Shown in pieces: positions 1-8,201 of a DNA stretch of 64,000 nt (positions are counted from its first letter, which is position 1; each line of letters begins with the position of its first letter). The notes under the pieces are model-generated. The model saw nothing but the letters and a program-made list of their open reading frames with translations, was not told the origin of the DNA and made no database searches. Position numbers and translations under genes: made by a program. Source of the stretch: Streptomyces albicerus (lineage in GTDB: Bacteria > Actinomycetota > Actinomycetes > Streptomycetales > Streptomycetaceae); the NCBI RefSeq assembly GCF_008905045.1, contig NZ_VWMY01000017.1, forward strand, positions 123,727 to 187,726, written 5' to 3'.

Positions 1-1964
1 ACCGTGCCGCCGATCGCGGTGAGCAGCTCGATGAGGCCGATCAGGGCCAGTACGGCGATCAGCCCCACGACGACCCCGCGCAGCGGCGAGAGCCCGTCGG
101 CCGGGTTCGGCACGGCGTGCACGCTGATGTCTCCGTGTGCGGCGGTGGTCAGCTCGGCGGCCACCCGGTGCGTGTCGGCGCCGGGGCGCAGTTGCAGCTG
201 GTAGAGGGCCGCCCGGAGCCCCGGGTCGTTCTCCCGGAGGGTGTCGAGCGAGGTGGAGATGACCCGGCCGCCATTCTCCGGCTCGATGCTGCGCCCCACG
301 ATGTGCAGGATCTGCGGCTGTGCGCCCACCGTCATCCGCACCCAGTCCCCGACGCGTACGTCCAGCAGGTCGAGCAGTCCCTGGCCGGCCACCGCCTCGT
401 CGGGGGCGCGCGCGGGGCGTCCCTCGGCCAGCGTGAACGGGTAGGGATCCTGGCGGGTGCCGAGCCCGCGCAGCGCGATCGTGCCCGTCTGGCCGGGGAC
501 CAGGGCGGCCACCTCGACGCCCGGATGGACGGCGGCGACCTGCGGGTTTTCGGCCAGCAGGGCTCGTACGCCCGGATCGCTCAGGGTGTCGTCCGCGCGC
601 ACGGTGAGCGCGGCCGCGAGACCGATCTGGTCGGGCCTGTTCTGGAAGCGGTCGATGGTGGTCCAGGCACTCATGGCCACCACGATCAGCAGCAGCGGCA
701 GCGCCAGCCGGGCGACCGTGGCCAAAGAGCGCGGCCGCCGCGTGAACGCCTTGTGCCAGCCCAGGACCAGCGCGGACGGCAGCCGCAGCCCGAGAGCCCC
801 GCGCGCCAGGCCCGACAGCCGGCCGCCGAGCGGTGCTGCGGCCCGCAGCCCCGGCACCGGAGGCACCTGTCCGGCCCGCCAGGCCGCGAGCCCGGTCGTC
901 GCGGCGATGAACAGGACCGCGGCCACGGGTATGGCGAGGAGTGCCGCCGTGTGTCCCGGCAGTCCCTGCCACACACCGACGGCGTCCCCGAGCCGTCCCG
1001 GGATCCGACTGCCCAGGGCCTGGGTGAGGGCGGCGGCGAGCACGGCGCCGAGGAGCGCGAACGCCACATGCTGGAGCAGGAAGATCCGCACCACCTGGCC
1101 CGGAGTGAAGCCGATCGCCTTCAGGACCGAGATGTCCCGCAGATGGCCACGGATACGGGTGCCGATCGCGCCGTGCACGGCGAGCGCGGCGGCGACCAGG
1201 GCGCCGAGACCGAACAGGCCGAGGACCTGGCCGAGCAGCCGGTTGCCGCCCTGGGCCTCCGACCGCGCCTGCTGCCAGTTGGAGACGTCGGTGACCGCTC
1301 CGGCACCGAGCACGGTGACGGCGCGCTGGACGGCGTAGTCCGTGTCGTCGGGATCGGTCAGCCGCAGCCCGGTCACCTGGCCGCCGCGCCCGTCGGTGGC
1401 CTGCACGGCGGAGGGGAGCGTCCACGCGAGGCCCGACCGCTCCCCGGGGCGGTAGCGGGGCTCGGCGCTGTCGGCGATGCCCAGGACGGTCAGGGTCCGT
1501 GCGGTGCCGGGCACGGTGAGGGTGTCCCCGGGCTCGGCCCACAGCGCCCGGGCGAGACTGCTCTCCAGCACCACACCGTCCGGCGCGGCGGGATCGAGCC
1601 AGCGGCCGGAGGTGAGCAGCGGACGGCCGGTCGCGGGCCGGTCGGCGGTGCCGCGCAGCTCGACGGAGGCGCGGGTGCCGCGCGACTCGACGGTGGCGGC
1701 GGCGGTGGGGTACGGGCCCGCGACGGACGTGACGCCGTCCAGCTCGGCGAGTTCGCGTGCGTCTGCCGACGGGCCGGTGTGGATCCACACGTGCGCGCCC
1801 TGCGACTGGGTGAAGACGCGCTGCCAGGGATTGGTCGCGTACCCGAAGAGTGCCGTGGCCAGCAGCAGCGAGGCGACGATCCCGGCGGTGGCGAGCACGA
1901 TGAACAGCGCCTCGCCGCGATGCGTGCGCAGATCGGCGTGCGCCCAGCGCAGGGTGGCCCGCAC
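1..1964 (-). CDS. FtsX/MacB-type ABC transporter permease (3' end outside window)
   Basis: Membrane subunit of an ABC exporter of the FtsX/LolE/MacB class, partnered with the ATPase encoded just upstream. About 654 residues are visible. They begin with GTG at 1964; an in-frame stop lies three codons further upstream, so this start is forced. The N-terminus reads VRATLRWAHADLRTHRGEA followed by a hydrophobic helix and a large extracytoplasmic domain. A second group of membrane helices lies at about residues 415-425, followed by another soluble region and a helix at the window edge. This repeated TM-large domain-TM layout is typical of long actinobacterial FtsX-like permeases of about 800 residues. 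The last helices lie beyond base 1. The substrate cannot be told from sequence; antimicrobial peptide or lipid export is usual for the family. Confidence 0.85.
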   Translation of the reverse strand, partial: MRATLRWAHADLRTHRGEALFIVLATAGIVASLLLATALFGYATNPWQRVFTQSQGAHVWIHTGPSADARELAELDGVTSVAGPYPTAAATVESRGTRASVELRGTADRPATGRPLLTSGRWLDPAAPDGVVLESSLARALWAEPGDTLTVPGTARTLTVLGIADSAEPRYRPGERSGLAWTLPSAVQATDGRGGQVTGLRLTDPDDTDYAVQRAVTVLGAGAVTDVSNWQQARSEAQGGNRLLGQVLGLFGLGALVAAALAVHGAIGTRIRGHLRDISVLKAIGFTPGQVVRIFLLQHVAFALLGAVLAAALTQALGSRIPGRLGDAVGVWQGLPGHTAALLAIPVAAVLFIAATTGLAAWRAGQVPPVPGLRAAAPLGGRLSGLARGALGLRLPSALVLGWHKAFTRRPRSLATVARLALPLLLIVVAMSAWTTIDRFQNRPDQIGLAAALTVRADDTLSDPGVRALLAENPQVAAVHPGVEVAALVPGQTGTIALRGLGTRQDPYPFTLAEGRPARAPDEAVAGQGLLDLLDVRVGDWVRMTVGAQPQILHIVGRSIEPENGGRVISTSLDTLRENDPGLRAALYQLQLRPGADTHRVAAELTTAAHGDISVHAVPNPADGLSPLRGVVVGLIAVLALIGLIELLTAIGGT

Positions 1965-2056
1965 GCCGGCTCAGCCTCTCGGCTCGCGCACGAGGGACCG
2001 GCTCCGCGGCCCGTGTACGGCACAGGGATCCTTGGCCACAGGCTCGTGCACGCCGC

Positions 2057-2827
2057 TCAGTCCCTCAGTTCCAGCACGCCGGATATGCCCCCGCCGCGCA
2101 CGGGCGCGGCGTCGAGTTCCGCGTCGTCGGCGACACGGCCGTCGAAGAAGCTGATCACCCGGTCCGCGGCGCTCGCGAGCCGTGCGTCATGGGTGACCAG
2201 CACGATGGTCTGACCGCGCTGGTGGAAACGGGACAGCAGCCGGGTCACCTCGCGGGTGCCCTTGCTGTCGAGGCTGCCCGCGGGCTCGTCGGCCAGCAGC
2301 AGGGACGGGTGGTTGACCAGGGCACGGGCCAGCGCGACACGCTGCTGCTCGCCGCCGGACAGCTCGCCCGGCATGCTGCGCTCCTTGCCATCGAGGCCCA
2401 GCTCGGCGAGGAGCCGCTCACGCTCGGCGCGCGCCTGCTTGGGGGAGAGACCGGCAAGCAGGGCGGGCAGCTCGACGTTGTCGGCGACCGACAGGTTCGA
2501 GACCAGGTTGAAGAACTGGAAGACGATGCCGATGCGGCTCCGGCGCTCGACCGCCCAGCGGGCCTCGCTGTACGCGTCCGTGCACTCGCCGTCCAGCCAG
2601 ACGCTGCCGGAGTCCGGTCGCTGGAGTCCGCCGAGCAGATGCAGCAGTGTCGACTTCCCGGCGCCGGAGGGGCCCGTGACGGCCACGAACTCACCCTGCC
2701 GTACGGCGAGATCCACACCGCGCACGGCATGGGCGGGGGCGCCCTCGCCGTAGTGGGTCTTGACCAGGCCCTCGGCACGCAGCAGGGGTGCGCCCTCGAC
2801 GCGCGACGAAGGAGCGGTGCGGCTCAC
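2057..2827 (-). CDS. ABC transporter ATP-binding protein (MacB/LolD family)
   Basis: Cytoplasmic ATPase that should power the permease encoded next to it. The 256-residue protein has Walker A GPSGAGKST, Q-loop region VFQFFNLVSNLSV, signature LSGGEQQR, Walker B LLLADEP and the H-loop VTHD, all in normal order. The sequence around the Q-loop and the short length are typical of the MacB/LolD/FtsE group. It starts with GTG, which overlaps the stop of the PadR gene by 4 bp (GTGA), so the two are translationally coupled. The permease follows after 92 bp. The context suggests a drug- or stress-induced exporter under PadR control. Confidence 0.93.
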   Translation of the reverse strand: MSRTAPSSRVEGAPLLRAEGLVKTHYGEGAPAHAVRGVDLAVRQGEFVAVTGPSGAGKSTLLHLLGGLQRPDSGSVWLDGECTDAYSEARWAVERRSRIGIVFQFFNLVSNLSVADNVELPALLAGLSPKQARAERERLLAELGLDGKERSMPGELSGGEQQRVALARALVNHPSLLLADEPAGSLDSKGTREVTRLLSRFHQRGQTIVLVTHDARLASAADRVISFFDGRVADDAELDAAPVRGGGISGVLELRD

Positions 2828-3339
2828 TCCAGCTCCTCCAATTCCTCCTGGCAGCGCTCCAGCCAGTCCAGATCGGCCTGCAGATGCAGCATGGCGCCCT
2901 CGATGAGCAGCTGGGAGATGCGGTTGTCCCGGTTCTCGGCGGCGGCGAGCTTCGACAGATTGCGCATGGTGTTCAGGTACTGGCGCCGTTGCTTGTTGAT
3001 CAGGGCGATCTGGTCGGCGAGTCCGGTCTGCGGCGCGAGTGCGAGCTTCATGAAGAACTCGTCCCGCACACGCGGCTCGTCCGCCGTCTCCTCGTACCAG
3101 GCGCGCAGCGCCTCACGCCCGGCGTCGGTGAGGTGGTAGATCTTCTTGTTGGGCCGGCTCGACTGCTCGACTTCCTCGCCCTCGATCAGTCCCGACTTCT
3201 CGAGGCGGCCGAGTGTCACATAGATCTGGCCGACGTTCGGCTGAGGGTACGCGGAGCCCAGCAGTTGCTCAAGGTCCTGCTTGAGCTCGTAGCCATGGGC
3301 CGGACCACGCGCCAGCAGGGCCAGGAGGGGCAGCCGCAC
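2824..3339 (-). CDS. PadR family transcriptional regulator
   Basis: Winged-helix repressor of 171 residues. The N-terminal PadR domain contains the typical HGYELKQDLEQLLG and GQIYVTLGRLEKSGLIE segments, followed by KIYHLTDAGREAL and a C-terminal helical dimerisation region (PadR-C/Vir_act_alpha type). The start is GTG at 3339 with a strong GAGGAG site about 8 nt upstream. It is the first gene of an operon with the ABC ATPase and permease, a common PadR-exporter pairing in actinobacteria. A perfect palindrome in the divergent intergenic region (3393-3407) is a candidate operator. Confidence 0.92.
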   Translation of the reverse strand: MRLPLLALLARGPAHGYELKQDLEQLLGSAYPQPNVGQIYVTLGRLEKSGLIEGEEVEQSSRPNKKIYHLTDAGREALRAWYEETADEPRVRDEFFMKLALAPQTGLADQIALINKQRRQYLNTMRNLSKLAAAENRDNRISQLLIEGAMLHLQADLDWLERCQEELEELE

Positions 3340-3392
3340 TCGTGCTCTCCTCCTCGGATCCTTGTAATGTGCCGCAGGCCCTAGTATCGCCC

Positions 3393-3407
3393 ATACCTAA
3401 CAGGTAT
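3393..3407. promoter_or_regulatory. palindromic operator-like site (copy 1)
   Basis: Perfect 6-3-6 palindrome ATACCT-AAC-AGGTAT between the divergent PadR and solute-binding-protein genes. Related sites occur at 4774-4788 (reverse orientation) and 4891-4905; the shared core is TACYTAACAKG. The binding protein is unknown. PadR encoded next door, or a sugar regulator elsewhere, are the candidates. Confidence 0.6.
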
Positions 3408-3465
3408 ACATGGCCTCTGACTCCGGGCGAAGGTGCCCGGCAGCCGGTGTACCAAGGAGGAACCT

Positions 3466-4740
3466 ATGCGGTGGATACATGCCGCGGGTAGGGGACTCCT
3501 GGTCGCGGCGGTGGTCCTGAGCGGTTATGTCGCCTCGGGAGCGCAGGCCGACGGAGCGCGTGGCGGCGGTCGCGGTCCGCTCACGCTGGCCACCGCGGGG
3601 GACCTCACCAGCTATCTGGGGCCGCTGCTCGACGGCTGGAACCGCACCCACCCCGGCGAGAAGGTCACCCTCGTCGAACTGCCGGACTCCGCCGACGAGA
3701 CCCGTGCGCAGATGACCACCGACCTGCGCGGCGGCGACCGGAGCCGCTTCGACATCCTGAACATCGACGTCGCCTGGACCTCGGAGTTCGCCGCCGCGGG
3801 CTGGATCTCCCCGCTGTCCCGGGACCGCTTCCCGCTCGACGGCTTCCTGTCGCCGGTCGTCGACACGGCGACGTACGACGGAAAGCTGTACGCCGTCCCG
3901 TACGTCACCAACGCCGGCCTCCTCCTCTACCGCAAGGACGTCCTCGACAAGGAGGGCCTCGCTCCGCCGCGCACCTGGGCCGAGCTGGAGAAGCAGGCGA
4001 GGACCATCGCGCCGAAGTACGGACTCGACGGCTACGCGGGCCAGTTCCTGCCCTACGAGGGGCTCACGGTGAACGCCGCCGAGGCGGTCTACTCGGCGGG
4101 CGGCACGATCCTCGGCGACGAGGGCGAGCGCGTCACCGTCAACTCGGCGGCGGCCCGCGAGGGCATCGGCTTCCTCGCCCGCGGCGTACGCGACGGCTGG
4201 ATCCCGAAGAAGGCGCTGACGTACAAGGAGGAGGAGTCCAAACAGGCCTTCCAGGACGGCCGTCTCCTCTTCCTGCGCAACTGGCCGTACGCCTATGTCG
4301 GCGCCTCCGCCAAGGGCTCCGCCGTCGCCGGGAAGATCGGCGCGGTGCCGCTGCCCGGACCCGACGGGCCGGGGGCGAGCGTGCTCGGCGGCTCCAACCT
4401 GGCGGTCAACGCGCATGCCCGTCATCCCGACTCCGCCGCGCGCCTGATCGCGTACCTCACGAGCGAGCGGGTGCAGCGGCAGGTCCTCACCAAGGGCGCG
4501 CTGCCGCCTGTGCGGGCCGCGCTCTACCGGGACCCGGAGCTGATCCGGCGGTTCCCCTATCTGCCGACGCTGCGCGCGAGCGTCCTGGCCGCGTCGCCGC
4601 GTCCCAAGAGCCCGCGCTACGACCAGGTCAGCCTGGCCGTGCAGGGCGTCGTGCACGACGCGATGTCCGGGCACCAGACGCCCGAGGCCGCGGTGCGACG
4701 CCTCGCGCGCGAGCTCGCGGACATTTCGCGCCGGGGCTGA
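3466..4740 (+). CDS. extracellular sugar-binding protein of ABC importer (no lipobox cysteine)
   Basis: Solute-binding protein of family 1 (maltose/trehalose-type cluster), 424 residues. ATG at 3466 is chosen because AAGGAGG lies 5 nt upstream; upstream in-frame codons lack a site. The signal peptide has a hydrophobic core LLVAAVVLSG and then YVASGAQA-DG. A lipobox would end LSGC, but tyrosine stands where the lipidated cysteine would be. Cleavage after AQA by signal peptidase I would give a soluble secreted protein. The mature part shows family features such as LYAVPYVTNAGLLLYRKD and YPYAYV-like segments. It precedes the GH13 gene by 199 bp, and a second binding protein with a normal lipobox lies at 6871. 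The sugar is unknown; an alpha-glucoside is likely from context. Confidence 0.85.
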   Translation: MRWIHAAGRGLLVAAVVLSGYVASGAQADGARGGGRGPLTLATAGDLTSYLGPLLDGWNRTHPGEKVTLVELPDSADETRAQMTTDLRGGDRSRFDILNIDVAWTSEFAAAGWISPLSRDRFPLDGFLSPVVDTATYDGKLYAVPYVTNAGLLLYRKDVLDKEGLAPPRTWAELEKQARTIAPKYGLDGYAGQFLPYEGLTVNAAEAVYSAGGTILGDEGERVTVNSAAAREGIGFLARGVRDGWIPKKALTYKEEESKQAFQDGRLLFLRNWPYAYVGASAKGSAVAGKIGAVPLPGPDGPGASVLGGSNLAVNAHARHPDSAARLIAYLTSERVQRQVLTKGALPPVRAALYRDPELIRRFPYLPTLRASVLAASPRPKSPRYDQVSLAVQGVVHDAMSGHQTPEAAVRRLARELADISRRG

Positions 4741-4773
4741 GCCCTCTCGGCGCCGCGTTCCGGCGGCTCCTAG

Positions 4774-4788
4774 TTACATGTTAGGTAA
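4774..4788. promoter_or_regulatory. operator-like site (copy 2)
   Basis: TTACATGTTAGGTAA, inside a slightly larger palindrome GTTAC-n7-GTAAC at 4773-4789. Its reverse complement matches the sites at 3393 and 4891 in the core TACYTAACAKG. It lies about 100 bp upstream of the GH13 promoter, a spacing compatible with looping between operators. Confidence 0.5.
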
Positions 4789-4870
4789 CGTGCCTGTCTC
4801 ATCTTCCCCTTCTGCAGGTGGAAAAGTGCGGATATAAATCCCCAACTCTCGTGAGTCCTCTGCCTACTCG

Positions 4871-4905
4871 TTGACACCCGTGCGACACGCCTACTTAACA
4901 TGCAT
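4871..4905 (+). promoter_or_regulatory. promoter of GH13 gene with overlapping operator (copy 3)
   Basis: A -35 TTGACA at 4871-4876 and a -10 TAACAT at 4896-4901, spaced 19 bp, form a good vegetative-type promoter. The third copy of the operator-like motif (4891-4905) covers the -10 box, as expected for repression. A transcript starting near 4908 would make GTG 4940 the first usable start. Confidence 0.55.
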
Positions 4906-4939
4906 GCATAACCGTAGGCACGCACAGACAGGTCAACGG

Positions 4940-6799
4940 GTGACGCTCAACACGCACCGCTGGTGGCGCGACGCAGTGATCTACCAGGTCTACGTCCGGA
5001 GTTTTCTGGACAGCACAGGGGACGGCATCGGCGATCTCGCCGGGGTCCGGGCCGGACTGCCGTATCTGAAGAAGCTGGGGGTCGACGGCGTCTGGCTGAG
5101 CCCCTTCTACCCCTCGCCGCAGCACGACCACGGCTACGACGTGGCCGACTACTGCGACGTCGACCCGCTCTTCGGCGACCTCAGCGAGTTCGACCTGCTG
5201 ATGACCGACGCCCGGCGGCTCGGCGTCAAGGTGCTCCTGGACATCGTCCCCAACCACTGCTCCAACGAGCACCCGTGGTTCCAGGAGGCACTGGTCGCCG
5301 CCCCGGGCAGCGAGGCCCGCGCCCGCTTCCACTTCGCCGACGGCCGCGGCCCGGGCGGGTCCGAACCGCCCAACAACTGGCACTCCATGTTCGGCGGCCC
5401 CGCCTGGAGCCGGATCACCGAGCAGGACGGCACCCCCGGCCAGTGGTACCTGCACATGTTCACGCCCGAGCAGCCCGACCTGAACTGGCGCAACCCCGAG
5501 GTCGGCGACCACTTCGACCACGTGCTGCGCTTCTGGCTCGACCGGGGCGTCGACGGCTTCCGCATCGACGTCGCCGCCGGCCTCTACAAGCACTCCGAGC
5601 TGCCGGACTCGCCCGACCCCGAGGCCGACGCCCGCACCCGCGACTCGGTCAACCCGCTCGCCTGGAACCAGCCCGAGGTGCACGACGTCTGGCGGCACTG
5701 GCGGTCGGTGTGCGAGGAGTACACCGCCCGCGACGGCCACGAGCGGCTGCTCGTCGGCGAGGTCTCGGTGCCGACCGCCCGCGAACACGCCCAGTACGTA
5801 CGCAGTGACGAGCTGCACCAGGCCTTCTTCTTCGACCTGCTGAGCGCGCCGTGGAACGCCGACGCCTTCCACAAGGTCATATCCGAGGCCATGCAGGACA
5901 TCGCGGGCACCGGCTCGACGGTCACCTGGGTCCTCAACAACCACGACCAGGTCCGCACCGTCACCCGCTACGGCGAACTGGGCACCGAGGGCAGCGGCCC
6001 AGGGCCAGCGCCGGAAGTGGCGCCTGCCGGCCGACGCCTGGCACGCGCCCCCACCCTCGAACCGGCTTCGCACGGCTCGGGCGGGGGGACCCCCTTCGCC
6101 GCACCGGGCGAAAGCCCAAGTACGTCCAGTACGAGGACTTCCGCCCGGCACGCCGAGAGCACGCACCAGACGCCGCCCGGCCCGCCCTCCGGGCGGACGA
6201 CGCCACTTCCGGCGCTGGCCCTGGGCGCCGCCCGCGCCCGCGCCGCCGCGCTGCTGATGCTGGCGCTGCCCGGAGCCGCGTACATCTACCAGGGCGAGGA
6301 GCTCGGACTGCCCGAGGTCGTCGATCTGCCCGACGACGTGCTCACCGACCCGATCTTCCGCCGCACCGGCAGCCGCGCCCGGATCCGCGACGGCTGCCGG
6401 GTGCCGCTGCCGTGGTCGGGGCACGCCTCGCCGTTCGGCTTCACCTCCGGCGTCGAGAGTGCCAAGCCGTGGCTGCCTCAGCCCGCGTACTTCGCCGAGT
6501 ACGCCACCGACCGCGCCCTCGCCGACACCCGCTCCTTCTGGCACCTCTACCGCGACGGACTCCAACTGCGCGCCGGACTGCCCCAGTTGGGCGAGGGCGA
6601 GCTGCGCTGGCTGAAGACCTCGCCCGGTGTCCTCGGCTTCGTCCGCGGCGACGGCCTGGTGTGCGCCGTCAACTTCGGTACGGCGCCGACGCCCGCGCCG
6701 GTCTCCGGCACCCCCCTGCTGTCCAGCGGCCCCTGCGCGCCCGGCGTCCTGCCCGGCTCGACGGCCGCCTGGTGGATCAGCGACTGCACCAACCCCTGA
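4940..6799 (+). CDS. GH13 alpha-glucosidase family protein with in-frame element insertion
   Basis: Glycoside hydrolase family 13 enzyme, 619 residues, probably cleaving imported alpha-glucosides in the cytoplasm since no signal peptide is seen. GTG 4940 begins at the usual WWRDAVIYQVYVRSF segment. The four conserved GH13 regions are present: DIVPNH near residue 101, GFRIDVA with nucleophile D210, LLVGEVS with acid/base E274, and NNHD with D336. Directly after region IV the sequence breaks into a proline/serine/arginine-rich stretch of about 74 residues (bases 6000-6221). It then resumes with LGAARARAAALLMLALPG and IYQGEELGLPE as in normal family members. The foreign stretch is flanked by 26-bp inverted repeats and keeps the frame. 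Whether the enzyme still works is unknown; the catalytic residues are intact. Confidence 0.85.
   Translation: MTLNTHRWWRDAVIYQVYVRSFLDSTGDGIGDLAGVRAGLPYLKKLGVDGVWLSPFYPSPQHDHGYDVADYCDVDPLFGDLSEFDLLMTDARRLGVKVLLDIVPNHCSNEHPWFQEALVAAPGSEARARFHFADGRGPGGSEPPNNWHSMFGGPAWSRITEQDGTPGQWYLHMFTPEQPDLNWRNPEVGDHFDHVLRFWLDRGVDGFRIDVAAGLYKHSELPDSPDPEADARTRDSVNPLAWNQPEVHDVWRHWRSVCEEYTARDGHERLLVGEVSVPTAREHAQYVRSDELHQAFFFDLLSAPWNADAFHKVISEAMQDIAGTGSTVTWVLNNHDQVRTVTRYGELGTEGSGPGPAPEVAPAGRRLARAPTLEPASHGSGGGTPFAAPGESPSTSSTRTSARHAESTHQTPPGPPSGRTTPLPALALGAARARAAALLMLALPGAAYIYQGEELGLPEVVDLPDDVLTDPIFRRTGSRARIRDGCRVPLPWSGHASPFGFTSGVESAKPWLPQPAYFAEYATDRALADTRSFWHLYRDGLQLRAGLPQLGEGELRWLKTSPGVLGFVRGDGLVCAVNFGTAPTPAPVSGTPLLSSGPCAPGVLPGSTAAWWISDCTNP
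5997..6226. mobile_element. MITE-like element inside the GH13 gene
   Basis: Perfect 26-bp inverted repeats at 5997-6022 and 6201-6226 flank about 178 bp that do not code for any GH13 sequence. If the ancestral protein read GTEGSG-LGAARAR, the inserted DNA is 6000-6221. That is 222 bp, exactly 74 codons, with at most a 2-bp target duplication. The interior has further hairpins, for example TTCGCC/GGCGAA near 6097-6115 and CCGCCC/GGGCGG near 6182-6195. No transposase is encoded, so this is a non-autonomous element. Confidence 0.75.
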
Positions 6800-6870
6800 G
6801 TCCCACCTCCTGCATCACGCCCCAAAGCTGACTGCCCGTCAATTTCCCTGCCCTCGAAGGAACATCAACG

Positions 6871-8196
6871 ATGATGCGACGACGTACGACCCTGCTCGCG
6901 AGCTGCACCGCCCTCGCCCTGTCCCTCGCCGCCACCGCCTGCGGAGGCGGCCCCGTCTCGGCGGGCGGCGGCGACAAGCCGCTCAGCGGCCAGACGATCA
7001 ACGTGGCCGGTGTCTGGTCCGGCAGCGAGCAGAAGAACTTCCAGAAGGTCCTGGACGCGTTCAGCGAGAAGACCGGCGCCAAGACGCAGTTCACCTCCAC
7101 CGGTGACAACGTCTCCACGGTCGTCGGCAGCAAGATCGAGGGCGGCAACGCCCCCGACGTGGTGATGGTCCCGCAGGTCGGCGTGCTCCAGCAGTTCGCG
7201 AAGGAGGGCTGGCTCAAGCCGCTGTCCAAGACCGCCAAGCAGTCCGTCGACGCCAACTACGCCAGCGTGTGGAAGAACTACGGCAGCGTCGACGGCACCC
7301 TGTACGGCCTGTACTTCAAGGCCGCCCACAAGTCGACCGTCTGGTACAGCCCCGACGCCCTCGACGAGGCGGGCGTCGAGCCGCCGACGACGTACGACGC
7401 GATGCTGAAGGCCGGACACACCGTCTCCGAGTCGGGCCTCGCGGCGTTCTCCGTCGCCGGCCAGGACGGCTGGACCCTCACCGACTGGTTCGAGAACATC
7501 TACCTCTCGCAGGCCGGGCCCGAGAAGTACGACGCCCTGGCCGCCCACAAGATCAAGTGGACCGACCCGAGCGTCGTCGAGGCCCTCACCACCCTCGGCA
7601 AGCTCTTCAAGGACAAGCAGCTGTTGGCCGGCGGCCAGAAGGGGGCGCTGAACACCGACTTCCCCGGCTCCGTGGAGAAGGTCTTCGGGCCCGAGCCCGC
7701 GGCGGGCATGGTCTACGAGGGCGACTTCGTGGCAGGCGTCGCCAAGGACCAGTTCGGCAGGAAGATCGGCGAGGACGCGGACTTCTTCCCCTTCCCCGCG
7801 GTCGGTGACGGCGAGGCGCCCGTGGTCAGCGGCGGCGACGCGGCCGTCGTCCTGAAGGACGGCAAGAGCCAGAAGGCCGCCATGGAGTTCCTGGAGTACC
7901 TCGCGACCCCCGAGGCCTCCGCCGTGTGGGCCGAGGCCGGTGGCTTCCTCTCCCCGAACAAGAAGCTCGACCTCGCCTCCTACGGCGACGACACCACCCG
8001 TGAGACCGCCAAGTCCCTTGTCGCCGCCGGGGATTCGGTCCGCTTCGACATGTCGGACCAAGCCCCGGCCGCGTTCGGCGGCACCAAGGGCGCCGGTGAG
8101 TGGAAGCTCCTCCAGGACTTCCTGCGCGACCCGTCCGACCCGAAGGGGACCGCGGCCGAGCTGGAGAAGGCAGCGGCCAAGGCGTACCAGGACTGA
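6871..8196 (+). CDS. sugar ABC transporter substrate-binding lipoprotein
   Basis: Solute-binding lipoprotein, 441 residues. The N-terminus is MMRRRTTLLASC, a hydrophobic core and then the lipobox ATAC-GGG, so the mature protein should be lipid-anchored outside the membrane. The body shows typical family 1 features (NFQKVLDAFSEKTGAKT, GGNAPDVVMVPQ, LYGLYFKAAHKSTVWYSPD). A GAAGGAAC site precedes ATG 6871; a second ATG at 6874 is possible. It is followed 5 bp later by the first permease, so this is the dedicated binding protein of the importer. Substrate is probably an alpha-glucoside, inferred from the upstream GH13 gene. Confidence 0.92.
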   Translation: MMRRRTTLLASCTALALSLAATACGGGPVSAGGGDKPLSGQTINVAGVWSGSEQKNFQKVLDAFSEKTGAKTQFTSTGDNVSTVVGSKIEGGNAPDVVMVPQVGVLQQFAKEGWLKPLSKTAKQSVDANYASVWKNYGSVDGTLYGLYFKAAHKSTVWYSPDALDEAGVEPPTTYDAMLKAGHTVSESGLAAFSVAGQDGWTLTDWFENIYLSQAGPEKYDALAAHKIKWTDPSVVEALTTLGKLFKDKQLLAGGQKGALNTDFPGSVEKVFGPEPAAGMVYEGDFVAGVAKDQFGRKIGEDADFFPFPAVGDGEAPVVSGGDAAVVLKDGKSQKAAMEFLEYLATPEASAVWAEAGGFLSPNKKLDLASYGDDTTRETAKSLVAAGDSVRFDMSDQAPAAFGGTKGAGEWKLLQDFLRDPSDPKGTAAELEKAAAKAYQD

Positions 8197-8201
8197 TCGC
8201 G

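Noticed and set aside
117..2213. 698-residue open frame on the plus strand
   Set aside because: It is antisense to the FtsX permease and ABC ATPase, has shadow-type composition (Gly/Arg/His-rich) and no family features.
4895..6565. 556-residue minus-strand frame over the GH13 gene
   Set aside because: The plus strand carries all GH13 motifs; this frame is a GC-bias shadow.
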